This document shows, one piece after another, positions 35,690 to 46,991 of a DNA stretch of 64,000 bases. The notes under the pieces were generated by a model. That model saw only the letters and a program-made list of their open reading frames with translations. It was not told the DNA's origin and did not search any database. The stretch is from Perognathus longimembris pacificus (taxonomy: Eukaryota; Chordata; Mammalia; Rodentia; Heteromyidae): positions 70,665,300-70,729,299 of the forward strand of contig NC_063164.1 of assembly GCF_023159225.1 (NCBI RefSeq), read 5' to 3'. The translations under genes and the position numbers were made by a program. The stretch's first letter is position 1, and each line of letters starts with the position of its first letter.

Positions 35690-36400
35690 TGTTTTTTGTT
35701 TTGTTTTGTTTTTGTACTTTTTCCATATTAATAAATGGAGTCAGATTATTTTTGCCTGTCTAGAATGTCGAATAATGGGACCATTTGTATGACTTCTTTT
35801 CCTTAACATAAAGTCATGCATGTTACCACTTGTAACATTAGTACATTCCTTCCTTTTTTTCCTACTACTGCCAAGTGCTATTCCACTGTATGAAAATACC
35901 ACCCTCTCTTGTTCAGACATGCGCATACTGATAGATATTTGGTTTGCAAAAAACAGCACATGAAGTTGCTCAGAAGTTTATTGTTGTTTTTTTTTGTTAC
36001 TCTTGATGAAACAAGAGTTTGCATAATAAAAGTGGGTTAAGAAAAAGTAGATGTAGTGGGGAAGATGGCCATTTGTCCAGTTAAAAGCAGGGAAATTTTT
36101 TTTTTCTGATTAAAGCAAATGTTGTGAGTCAGAAACATTTTCTAAAGTATACAACTGATGGTCCACAAAAACAAATAGCTGAAACTCTGGCACTTTGGGA
36201 ATCTTACGATTAAAGTTGTTTGTGAATGATCTTGTCATCTTTTTGTGAACATATGCTAAATTTCTCTTGGGACTATACCTAGAAGTAAACTTGTTAGATG
36301 AAGAAGTAGGTGTATGTTTAACTTTATTAGAAACTTCAGTGCCCAATTTTGTAGATTTTTTAAAAGGACAATAAATTATGAAAGCTTTATATGTTATAAA
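35690..36400 (-). mobile_element. Old L1 (L1M-like) relic
   Basis: Reverse orientation words: 'gtgctattccactgtatgaa', 'atttctcttgggactatacc', 'gtgtatgtttaactttatta'. It overlaps in consensus with the relic at 34060-34400, so the two may be separate old copies. No coding capacity. Confidence 0.65.
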
Positions 36401-37518
36401 GCTGAAAAGTCTGTGTAAATAAGATTTCAACCAAGGCCAAAGTCCCAGAAAAACCCACTACTGAATCAAGTGAGAACACACATGGCAATTGCATGAGTTT
36501 TCAGTCTTCGCTACCAGGAAGTACAGCAACCTGCTCTCCAGCAATCAGTTCAGGCTGACCTAGGTGGGCAGCACAGAATACATGCCTACAGCATCTGCAC
36601 ATCCAAGGGAAAGGAAAGCTGCCAAGGTAACTCAGGACCAGTGTTCCTTCTAGCTAACTTTCAGTTCATTGAATATTATGACTAATAAGGCCTTGATGTG
36701 TCTAGTTCATGGTATTGGTTCTCATCTTTACATGTTGTTTGATAACAGAGCCCCATCAAGTCATTATAATATATTGGTGACCCAAGTTTTCTCAATTGTC
36801 AGAAAATGCAATTTCATCTGTTCGAGGGAAGATGCAGGAATTGTGGAGTGGGGTTGTGTGCACACAGGACAAACCACTGAATGAAGACAGTCAACAGCTA
36901 GCCTCAGAAGCTTTCTGCATTTATCAGAACGTAAATCCTTCCTCATCGCTGGCCATTGTGTGACCCATGGGTCAGCTTGCTTCCCAACTCTGCTAGATCA
37001 CTTTGCACAGGGTTCATTTCAGAAAATGATGCACTGACGAAAGACATAAACTTTGCCTGTGGTTATTGCTACCTGCTTTGTACAAAAAGAATGCTCTTCC
37101 CCATATATCCTCCAAAGAACACACTCCACTGTGTGGGAACCTGATTAAAATGGTCTGATTAACCCACCAGGAGCTCAAACGGGTTTTAGTCAGTGCCAAT
37201 TTACCAGGGCACTAGATTTCCAGTTAATCCTATCAAAGGTTGTAGTCTGGAAGGAGGATGAGATTACAAATCCAAACATATTGACACAGATGTCTTTTTT
37301 TTAGTCCTGCTGCACAGCCAAGATTGCATTTACATCTTGTAACAAAATCACAATTATCACAGACCCACCTCTTTAGAAATTTAAAACCAGGTTACTGAGA
37401 GGAAAGGAGGTGGGAGGATAGAGGGAGCTTAAGTGGGGAAAAAAAGGTTCCTGGGGAAGAACTTCCTGCAGTAGTCCTCTAAGAACAGCAGGCCTGTGTT
37501 CAGCTGATGTGGTTATTT

Positions 37519-37550
37519 TCTGATTAGACAGGGTTGTCTGTCTAATCAGA
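37519..37550. repeat. Perfect inverted repeat, 13-bp arms, 6-bp loop
   Basis: The arm 'tctgattagacag' (37519-37531) is followed by the loop 'ggttgt' and the exact reverse complement 'ctgtctaatcaga' (37538-37550). It is not part of a recognised transposon. The arms contain AGAC/GTCT words of the SMAD type and GATTA homeodomain-type cores. That is only a motif coincidence until tested. Confidence 0.9.
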
Positions 37551-38704
37551 TTTTCCGCTCCTCTGCTATCCATCTTATTAGGGCTTTTCTACGTGTGCGG
37601 CTTAGAGTTCCTTCACAGTCACAAGATGATTCAAACTAATGGCCAACAATGCCACTTTCCATGGGAATGTATTCATTAGGTTTATTAAAAATCAGAGTTT
37701 TTTTGCTTCGGAATACAGAAGAAAGATTTTCTTCCTCTTGGATTTAAGTCTAATGAAGTCTGATTTTCCTATAATCTAATAATAAAAATAGTATCTTAAT
37801 TTTAAAAATGCTCTCATAGGTCAGATTCCTACTCCAGACTACTGATCTGGTAGAATTTCTTCTACATAGATAAATACTCCTCATACTCTACTACTACATG
37901 CCAGCAAGTAGACATAGAATTCTGTTTAAAAAAAAAAAAAAGGAGGGGGGATGTGGTCTCAGCCACAGAAAAGACAATGTGTTTCCTTCATTGAAAAGTG
38001 CACAGATGGAAAGAGACAAGAAATAATATTTTGTATTATACTTTCCCTGCCAGAAGCAAAGTGACACTAGAAAAAAATGTCTTCCTCCCTAAGGGCCAAG
38101 TGCGTTACAGAGATTGTTGCCTCTCTAGCCCATAGAACATTTATTCACACTGCTTCTGAAGACAAAGTAAGGTGACACAAGGTTTTTCGCATGGCCTTTC
38201 TCTACTTTTAAACTTGACTGTTTTGGGCCATAGGAATGATGGGAACAATCAGCAAAAATAGTTTAAAGAAAATATATTAAAATCCAAGAGAACTTGTTCA
38301 CACAGTTGTACTCAGGGTAATCTTACAGATTCCGTGACTAGCAAAATATGTCTATTTAGCAGAGGAGGAAAATTCTACCCTATGGCTAAGAAGACTTGAA
38401 GTCCAAATGAAATGTGAGAATAAAATTCAACTTCTCTTTAAATGCCATCTGCAGATGGTTGTTAGCATGCCTTCAGCTATTTTACAAAGTCACACACTGC
38501 ACAAGGACTTTCTGCAGATCACTTATATGTTAAATTGCTTAGAAACCTTTCTAAGAGAGATACCCTTATAAATATCCTCTACATGCTATTGAATATAGCA
38601 TTATATGCAGAGAATTTCTCAAGCCTTGGAAAGGAAATAAATCTCCTGTTTACTTTTTGAGTTCAAAAATCTCTGCATCAGGAATAGAAATTAGCCTCGA
38701 GTCC

Positions 38705-38766
38705 CATATTTATGATGGTGGAATCTCACATTTATGATAGCAGTCTCACGTTTATGATGGTGGATG
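38705..38766. repeat. Short minisatellite, three ~20-22 bp units
   Basis: Three imperfect units starting 'catatttatgatggtgg', 'cacatttatgatagcag' and 'cacgtttatgatggtgg'. Confidence 0.85.
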
Positions 38767-39804
38767 TAGAATAAGAAAGGGAAGGCTAAGACAGCCAGAA
38801 GCTGGTCTGTTTGGAGCATGAACTGGAAAAGATAAAAGAAAGTCACACAGTGATCCAGGTCTCAGTCAACCATGTGACATTGATCAAAGTCCAATTATAA
38901 TATGAAGGCACTAGGACAGACTCTGAAGTCACAGAAACAAAAGTTCCACTCTTCTAGGGTTCAAATGTCCTTCCTAAAAGGATGTTTCATAGCTCCAAAG
39001 GTCTGAGCTTCACCTGCTTGTTCCTCCTCTTTCCTCCCTTGTCTGAAATCGTCTCTTAGTCATTTCCAGACAGCCAGTCACTCAGGATTTTGTCTCGATT
39101 CCAGTCCCTCAAAGAAAAGGTGAGGAAAAACAAAGAACCCTAGAGGAAAAGGAGGGAAATCTACACAGCCAGGTTTCTTGGGCCAAGAGTTCAGAGGATA
39201 CCAAAACTGGCACAAAGTTAGGCACCCTCTTTCCTGTACAAATAGAAATGGCGGTAAGTGGGGTTGCAGTAAGAAGAGAGCATGTACATTAACTAAATCC
39301 TACTTCTCAGAAGTTCTTCTTTCTTTGTATGATTGACACTCAAACTGGCCTTCAAAGCCTTGCTTTCTTAACTGTCACTATAGGTGGCACCCCTAGTCCC
39401 CTGTGCTTCTGCCACCTTCTCTGTAGCTCTCTGAATTCTAAGTTAAGACTCAACCACCCTTCTTGCTTCTTTCTATATCTCCTGTCTACTGCAAACAGCC
39501 TCCTGGCTTATCAAATTTGTCTTTGTATGTATCTTTCACTGAAATCTGTCTTCATCTCTATCCTCCCTAGCAGTGGGGTATCACTTACTCTTGCTCCTTC
39601 CATTCTGTGCCCCGTCACCAAGGCTGAACAGAGATAAGCAAATTAATTACAACCTCTTCTAGATTATTGTCCTTTTGCCTTTCTTCCACAATTAGGAAGA
39701 TGTCTCCCCTTGGACTGTACTATCTAACTAGCCTTCCTCCAGAATTTCTGGGTTCCTATCCTGCTCAAGTTATGTCAGTCTAGGCATTATAAATGTCAAA
39801 TTCA

Positions 39805-39885
39805 GAATCTGGGGGTAGGAGTTGATAGTGGAGGGCTTGCTTTGAATATGTGAGGCCCTGGGTTTCATTTCTAACACTGAGCACA
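39805..39885 (+). mobile_element. Old monomeric ID SINE
   Basis: 'gggcttgctttgaatatgtg' and 'aggccctgggtttcatttct' match the anticodon-to-B-box part of an ID element. The head is degraded, and a CA-rich tail replaces the A-tail. Confidence 0.55.
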
Positions 39886-41134
39886 CGTGTGCACACACAT
39901 ACATCCCTATAATCATCTTTCTTCTCTATGCCTTTCTTCTGTCATTGTTCAGCTATAGGTAAAGTCAAATCATAAAAAACAATAAAAGTAATTGTCAACA
40001 AAGAAAGAAGGAGGAAAGGGAGGGAGGGAGGGAGGGAGGAGAAAGATGCCAAGCTCAAGCTTGCCAGATGTCTGAACTTCTAGTTCAAACCAGCATAGGT
40101 AAGAGGCAACTCACTGCTGCAGGAGCCATGCTTCCCATTGTCAAACAACTCTAGCTTTGAGAAATTCTTTAGTAAGCTGAAGTCTATATTCCTGTAGTTA
40201 GTATTGTGGATCTAGTCCTGCCTTTTGAAGCTCTATAAAAGAAATTAAATTGCTTCTTCCAAATGACAGCTCTTAGATCATTCGAAAACTTTTATCATAA
40301 GACTCCTTTAATCTATGTTAACCAACTCCGGGGCTTTTAGATTTTCTGAATATAGAACGTTTGAGGATGTCTTCACACATATAATTACTCTACATGGACA
40401 TTCTTCAGATTGTACATGTGGCACATAGAATTGTACCCTTTGTTCTCAGTATGATGTGATTGGTGGAACTACTCTTAAGGCTCCAGAGACAGTCTTCCCA
40501 TGAATAAAGTAAGAGCTTATTAGATATAGTGGTGATGATGATGGTGGTAATGGTGAAGGTGGTGATCATTTCATGAATGATATAATACATTTTACTTTTC
40601 ACAGTCAACTCATTAAAACTAAAAGTTTATTGTACTGTTACAAAGTCCTATCTCCATCTTCTGCAAATTCTGCTGGCTTTTTGACCAAAATTATACTCTT
40701 ACTTTGAAATTTATGCTGATAGATTTGAGCCATCATTTCAACATAGTGAAGATCGTTTTAGAGTCTGATTTTGTTGATTTTTGTTTGTCATTCTTCCCAG
40801 CGTCAGTTCAACTGAAGATTAATGAGCAAGTCTTCTATATCTTTGCTCAAGTTTAAGATTAAATATGAGGCAAGCATTGTTAAAGTTAGAGGCCTATGAA
40901 AGGATACTAAAGAGTGTCCTTCAGGGTAGCATCTATCTATTAATCAGGATCATTTGAATGCAGTTTTTCAATTCATCAATTTTAATGTTTCTCATTTTTC
41001 TTGCGGTTTGTCCCCAAGGCTACTGTGAAATTTGGCTTCTTTATATATATTTCATTGTTCATTTGAACCACTTTAATAACCATGGTACTCCTCCCCCCCA
41101 AAGATTAATTTAGTATGAATTTATCTTAGTCATA
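39886..41134. other. Unassigned DNA with a (GGGA)n tract
   Basis: A purine tract at 40006-40042 with six or so GGGA units is the only distinctive feature. A GAT/GGT-rich patch lies at 40530-40565. No gene seen. Confidence 0.45.
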
Positions 41135-41350
41135 TTTTGTGCTCCTTTTAACAGAATATCACAGATTTGGTAGTTCATGAGAATTTTATTTCTTACAGTT
41201 CTGGTGTTTGGGAAGGCTAAGATTAAGCTGAGGTCTGCACTCAGACTCTGAGACAGCAACATGAACATGGAGTTTTCTGAGAGAAGGAGCAGTGGTCTCA
41301 AAGGGCAGAAGATCTAAGGACAGAAAGGGACAAACTCTCTTCAAGTCCTT
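41135..41350 (-). mobile_element. Ancient MaLR (MLT1-like) LTR relic
   Basis: 'ttatttcttacagttctggt' and 'gtttgggaaggctaagatta' are the reverse complement of the conserved LTR 3' end. 'gaaagggacaaactctcttc' and 'ttccataagggatct' follow in the expected order. Diverged. Confidence 0.55.
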
Positions 41351-41354
41351 CCAT

Positions 41355-41640
41355 AAGGGATCTTATTATTATTATTAATCTTTAATTAGTTGGACAAAGG
41401 AGTTTTAACTCAACTTAAGAGTTCGTCAAGGTCAACCCTTTCATCACTCATTCTCCCTCATCTCTCTTAACCCCACCAACACCTGTTATTTTCCTAGTTT
41501 AACTTTCACATATATACAGTGAATAAAATGACAGCATTCACCCACCCTTGCTTTCTTCAGTTCCATTGTCTATTCCTTCCCCTTGACTTCATCCCCTTCC
41601 CTAACATCTCAAGTACCAGCAAATTAAAGGATCATTCTTA
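41355..41640 (-). mobile_element. Old L1 3'UTR relic
   Basis: 'ttaattagttggacaaagga' followed by a pyrimidine-rich stretch resembles the old L1 3'UTR at 53985. Not coding. Confidence 0.4.
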
Positions 41641-42139
41641 AGAATCTTCTAAGCCCATTGAGCCTATTTGTCTTAAGTCACCTCCCAAAGGCGTTATACC
41701 TCTGTATTCAGCTGCCTTGGGGATTTAGTTTCAACATGAACTTGGAGGGATTAAAAGCAGTGAACCAATACAGACTTCTTCAACATATGAAGGAATTACC
41801 AGGTTCTTCCATTCACTCTCTCTCCTTCTCTATCTCGCTCTTTCCCTCCCTCTCCCTATTTATCCTCACAACCCTCTCCACACCTTAGAAAACTGTGTTT
41901 CACTTTTGCAACACACACACTACCACTTGAGCCACACTTCCATTTCCTTTTTCCATGGGTTACTTTTGAAAAAAAGAACAATTACTTATTGTCAAAGTGA
42001 TGTACAGAGGGGTTACAGTTTCATACATAAGGCCATGGGTACATTTCTTGTACTATTTGTTACCTCCTCCCTCACTCCCCCTTCAAATTGTGCTGCGATG
42101 AACATTGTTGTGCTGGTGGCTTTAGTGTGTTCTTCTTTG

Positions 42140-45100
42140 TGGTCTTTGGGTAGATGCCCAAAAGCGGAGCTGCTGGGTCATAGGGGAGCTCTAGGTGTAG
42201 CCTTCTGAGGAATCTCCATACCACTTTCCAGAGTGGCTGAACAAGTTTACATTCTCACCAACAATGAAGTAGGGTTCCCTTTGGCCACATCCCCTCCCAA
42301 CATTTGTTCTTGTTAGTTTTCCTTATAATGGGCATTCTTACTGGAATGAGGTGGAATCTCAATGTTGTTTTGATTTGCATTTCTTTTATGGCCAGTGTTG
42401 TAGAGCACTTTTTCATATGTCTCTTGGCTATTCTCATTTCCTCTTCAGAGAAGTCTCTTTTTAAGTCTTTAGCCTACTTGTTGTGGGGCTGTTGGTTCTT
42501 TGCGGTTTTGTTTTGGAGGAATTTAACTTTTGTAGTTCTGCATATATCTTAGATTATGTCTATTGTACAGCCGGTAAAGATCTTTTCCCAATCTGTGGGC
42601 TTTCTGTTTATCTTGTAAGCTATGTCCTTTGCCCTGAGGACGCTCTGCAGTTTGATGCAGTCCCATTTATCCAACCTTTCTTTGATTTGTTGCATTTCTG
42701 GGTCTTTGTTAAGGAAGTTTCGTCCTGTGCCAAGAAGCCCAAGTGTCTTCTTGTAGTGTTTTCAGGGTGTTTTTATTTCGAGGTCTTTGATCCATTTGGA
42801 ATTGATTTTGGTGCAGGGTGATATATAGGGATCTATATGTTGCAGGTGTTGAACCCAGTTTGACAGCACCATTTGTTAAGGAGGCTATCTTTCTTCCATC
42901 CTATTTTTTTTTAGCTCCTTCATCAAAGATTAAGTAGGCATAGTTCTGCGGGTTCGTTTCTGGGTCTTCAGCTCTGTTCCATTGGCCTTCAGGCCTGTTC
43001 GGGTGCCAATACCAAGCTGTTTTTATTACTATGGCTTTGTAATACAGCTTGAAGTTTGGAATTGTAATTCCTCCAGCACTGTTCTTTCTACTTAGGATTT
43101 GTTTTGCTATTCAGGGTCTTTTATTGTTCCATATGAATTTCTGGAGTGCTTCCTCTATTTCATTAAAAAATGGTGTTGGGATATTAATGGATATTGCATT
43201 GAATTTGACAATATTAATCCTCCCAATCCAGAAGCGTGGGAGGTTTTTCCATTTCCTCAGTTCTGCCTTAATTTTGTTTTTCATGTTTTTAAAGTTCTCA
43301 TCATAGAGGTCTTTCACTCCTTTGGTTAAGGCTATCCCTGGGAATTTAATGTTTTTTGAGGCTATTGCAAAAGGAGTTGCTTTCCTGATTTCAGCCTCGG
43401 TGTTCAGGTCATTGGCATATAGAAAAGCCATTGTTTTTGAGGGTTTATTTTATATCCTGCTTCTTTGCCAAAGTTTTGGATTAGCTCAAGTAGCTTGGGA
43501 GTAGAGTCTACAGGGTCCTTTAGATACAGGATCATGTCATCTGCAAAGAGAGAGAGAGTTTAACTTCATCTTTTCCAATTTGGATCCCCTTTATGTCATC
43601 CTCTTGCCTATTGCTCTGGCTAGTAATTCTAGCACTATGTTGAAGAGGAGAGGGGATAGGGGACAACCTTGTCATGCCCTTAATTTTAAAGGAAATGGCT
43701 TTAGCTTTTCCCCATTAAGAGTAATGTTCAGGGGCTGGGGATATAGCCTAGTGGCAAGAGTGCCTGCCTCGGATACACGAGGCCCTAGGTTCGATTCCCC
43801 AGCACCACATATACAGAAAAAACGGCCAGAAGCGGCGCTGTGGCTCACGTGGCAGAGTGCTAGCCTTGAGCGGGAAGAAGCCAGGGACAGTGCTCAGGCC
43901 CTGAGTCCAAGGCCCAGGACTGGCCAAAAAAAAAAAAAAAAAAGAGTAAAGTTCACTGTGGATTTGTCTAGACAGCCTTAATTATATTCAGAAATCTTCC
44001 CTGGAATCCTAGTTTCTCCATAGCTTTTATCATGAATGGGTGCTGGATTTTATCAAATGTTTTTTCTGCATCTAGTGAAATAATCATTTGATTCTTGACC
44101 TTGCTCTGGTTGATGTGGTGGATTATGTTGATGGACTTGCGCACATTGAACCAGCTCTGCATACTGGGGATTAATCCAGTTTGGTCAGAGTGTATGATTT
44201 TTTTTTTTTTGATGACCTGTTGAAGTTGATTGGCCAGAATTTTGTTGAGAATTTTTGCATCAATATTCATCAGGGAAATCGGTCTATAGTTCTCTTTCTT
44301 TAATGAGTCCCTGCCTGGATTTGGAATGAGGGTTATACTGGCAACATAGAATGTGTTTGGTAGCGAACTTTCTCTTTCAATTTCATTGAAGAGTTTGAGA
44401 AATATGGTGTGAGTTCTGTTTTGAAGGTCTTGTAGAATCCGTCTGGACCTGGGCTTTTCCTGCATGGGAGATCTCTTATTGCCGTTTTTATTTCAATGCT
44501 GGATATGAGTCTGTTTAGAAGGTTTAAATCTTCATGGTTGAGTTTGGGGATATCAATTTTTTCTAGGAAACCATCCATTTCTTCCATGTTCTCAAATGTT
44601 GGCATAAAGGTTTGCAAAATAGTCCCTTATTGTATTCTGAATTTTGGTTGTTTCTGTGGTGATGTTACCTCTTTCATCTCTGATCTAGTTTATCTGGTAT
44701 AGAGGTCTGTCTAGCTTGTTAATTTTTTCAAAGAACCAACTCTTCGTTTTGTTGATTCTTTCAATTTTTTTTTGTCTCTAAATCATTTAATTCTGATTTG
44801 ATTTTAATTATTTGCTTCTGTCTATTGACTTGGGGTTTGGCTTGTTGTTCTCTTTCGAGGAGCTTAAGGTACTTCCTTAAGTTGTTGAGTTGCTGTTTCT
44901 CCAGTTTGTTGGTGTATGCATTCAGAAATATAAATTTTCCTCTGAGAACTGCCTTTGCTGTATCCCAAAGGAGCTGGTACTTTGTGTCCTCATCTTGGTT
45001 GAATTCCAAAAATATTTGAATTTCTGTTCTAAGTTTTTCAATGACCCACTGATGATTCAGCAATGTGTTGTTTAGTCTCCATGAATTGTAGGATTTTATG

Positions 45101-45740
45101 AGGTGGCTATTTGAATTGAGCTCTAATTTTATTCCATTGTTGTCTGAGAGAATGCAGGGAATGGTTTTGATACTTCTGAATTTGTACAGATTTTCTTTGT
45201 GCCCTAAGATGTGATCTATTTTGGAGAATGTTCCATGTGCTGCTGAAAAGAATGTATATTCTGGTGTTGTTGGATAGAATATTCTGTAGATGTCAATTAA
45301 GTCTAGTTGGTCTATGCAGTTGTTTAGTTCTGAGGTTTCTTTGCTCAGTTTTTGGCGTGTTGATCTGTCCAGAGGTGACAGTGGATTGTTAAAGTCTCCA
45401 ACTCTCAATGTGTTTTGATCTATGAGTGTTTTTAGAGTCAGTAGTGTTTGTTTGATGAAGTTGGGTGCTCCTGTATTTGGTGTGTAGATATTTAGGATGG
45501 TTATATCCTCTTGTAGGGGAGATGTTTTATTACTATATAGTAACCTTCTTTGTTTCTTCTTACCATTTTTAATTTGAAATCAATTTTATCTGATACTAGG
45601 ATTGCAACTCTACCCTGCTTATGGGGGTCATTTGCTTGGTAGATTTTATTCCAGCCTTTCAGTTTTAGAAGATGTTTGCTTTTACTGGATAGAGGAGGCA
45701 GCAGAAAGATGGATCTTGATTTTTGGTACAACTTAGGAGC
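42140..45740 (-). pseudogene. L1 ORF2 pseudogene, interrupted by a SINE
   Basis: Ordered pieces from right to left. The endonuclease start is at 45501-45731. The endonuclease C-terminal half is at 44761-45408 ('VGDFNNPLSPLDRS', 'SKIDHILGHKENLYKF', the latter holding the conserved Asp-His). RT is at 43968-44617 ('[12 protein letters not shown]', '[17 protein letters not shown]', '[14 protein letters not shown]'). The FADD motif is encoded near 43515-43560. The thumb is at 43111-43431, and a C-terminal piece is at 42255-42437. Several frame breaks and an IDL-Geo insertion between RT segments inactivate it. The extreme C-terminus is deleted. Confidence 0.9.
43731..43941 (+). mobile_element. IDL-Geo SINE inside L1 ORF2
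   Basis: Full-length copy with an ~18-base A-tail. A 14-bp target-site duplication with one mismatch flanks it: 'aagagtaatgttca' (43717-43730) and 'aagagtaaagttca' (43942-43955). CpG-rich spelling ('agaaGCGGCGCtgtggctca' pattern) and the long tail suggest it is among the youngest copies here. It inserted after the L1. Confidence 0.95.
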
Positions 45741-45863
45741 CTATGTCGTTTAATTGGAGAATTAAGTCCATTAATGTTGAGAGGATTGAGAGATGATCGT
45801 TTTGTTATAGCTATCTTTTTAAAAGCTGTGACTTCCCAATTCTTGTTCTAATATTCTGGTTTG

Positions 45864-46991
45864 CTATTTAAGGCTGATTTCTCTGTCTGTATTGTAATCT
45901 TGATTGTTTTCCATGTGTAGTACATCCTTGAGGATTTTTTGTAAAGCTGGTTTGGTGGAGATATATTGTTTCAGGTCTTCCTTACTGTGGAAGACTTTTA
46001 TTTGACCTTCGGCTATGAATGAGAGTTTATCTGGGTACAGTATTCTTGGTTGATTGTTATTTTTCTTTAGGGTGTGGTATACCTCATTCCAGGTTCTCCT
46101 TGGTGTCATGGTCTCTGCTGATAAGTCTGGAGTTATTCTGATTGGCTTTCCTTTATATGTGATTATTTTCTTCTCCCTAGCAGCTTTAAGGATCTTTCCT
46201 TGGACTGTATTGATCCTGTTTTGATCACCCAGTGTCGGTGGGATGTCCTATTCTGGTCTAGTTGGTTCAGGGTTCTAAATGCTTCTTATATTTGGATAAG
46301 CCTATCTTTCTGGATATTTGGGATGTTCTCAACTAATATTCTGTTAAATAAGTTGCCTATTCCATTGACTTCTTTCTCTACATTTTCCTTGATACCTGTT
46401 AGCCTTAAATTGGGCTTCCTGATTGTATCTTGGAGCTCCTGGAGTGATCTGTTTTGCTGATTAGATTGGTTTTGTATTGGTTTTTTGTTGTTGTTGTTGT
46501 TGTTCTTTCTCCATAGAATCTTCAGTTCCTGAGATTCGATCCTCTGCTTCATGTAGTCTGCTCTGTAGGCTAGCTACTTGATTTTGAATCTCCCTTCCTT
46601 CTGACTGGTCTTTCTCGATGGCTTCCATGTCTTTGCTATAACTTTCTCTTAGATCCTATATGGACTTCTTTACTTCATTAATTTTGTTCTGAGTGCTGTC
46701 TCTCAAATCTTTTAGCTGGGTAGCCATCTTTTCATTGGACTCTTCAAGTTCATTTGTCTTTCTATTTGTAGAGGTCATAAAATTAATTAATTTTTGGTTT
46801 GCTTCCTCACACTCTAGAATAGTTGTCTGAAGAGATTCAAACTTTTCATTTAACATTTTCATCAGTAGAGTTTGTAGAGCATTTTGGGGGTTCTCTTCTA
46901 GGTCTTTGATTGACTGCTCTGCTTCCTGCTTGTGTTGAGTGGGAGATGAGATTCTCTCATTTGCCATCTTTCTTGTGCTTCTTCTGCCCAT
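45864..46991 (-). pseudogene. L1 ORF1 pseudogene
   Basis: The N-terminal part (46656-47033) starts near 'MGRRSTRKMANERISSP' and carries a heptad-rich coiled coil ('TNRKTNELEESNEKMATQL'). A second piece at 46286-46552 has the RRM-type 'NLRLTGIKENVEKEVNGI'. A third at 45864-46109 is the C-terminal domain ('LSFIAEGQIKVFHSKEDLK'). All three domains of the RNA-binding chaperone are present but lie in different frames. Confidence 0.88.

Larger units (their letters stand above)
36430..39800. other. Repeat-poor island (about 3.4 kb)
   Basis: No L1, IDL-Geo, B1 or LTR sequence is recognisable here, in sharp contrast to both sides. It holds a 13-bp-arm inverted repeat at 37519-37550, an A-run at 37927-37940 and a short minisatellite at 38705-38766. 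No open frame looks coding. Conserved non-coding function is possible but cannot be judged from one sequence. Confidence 0.5.
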
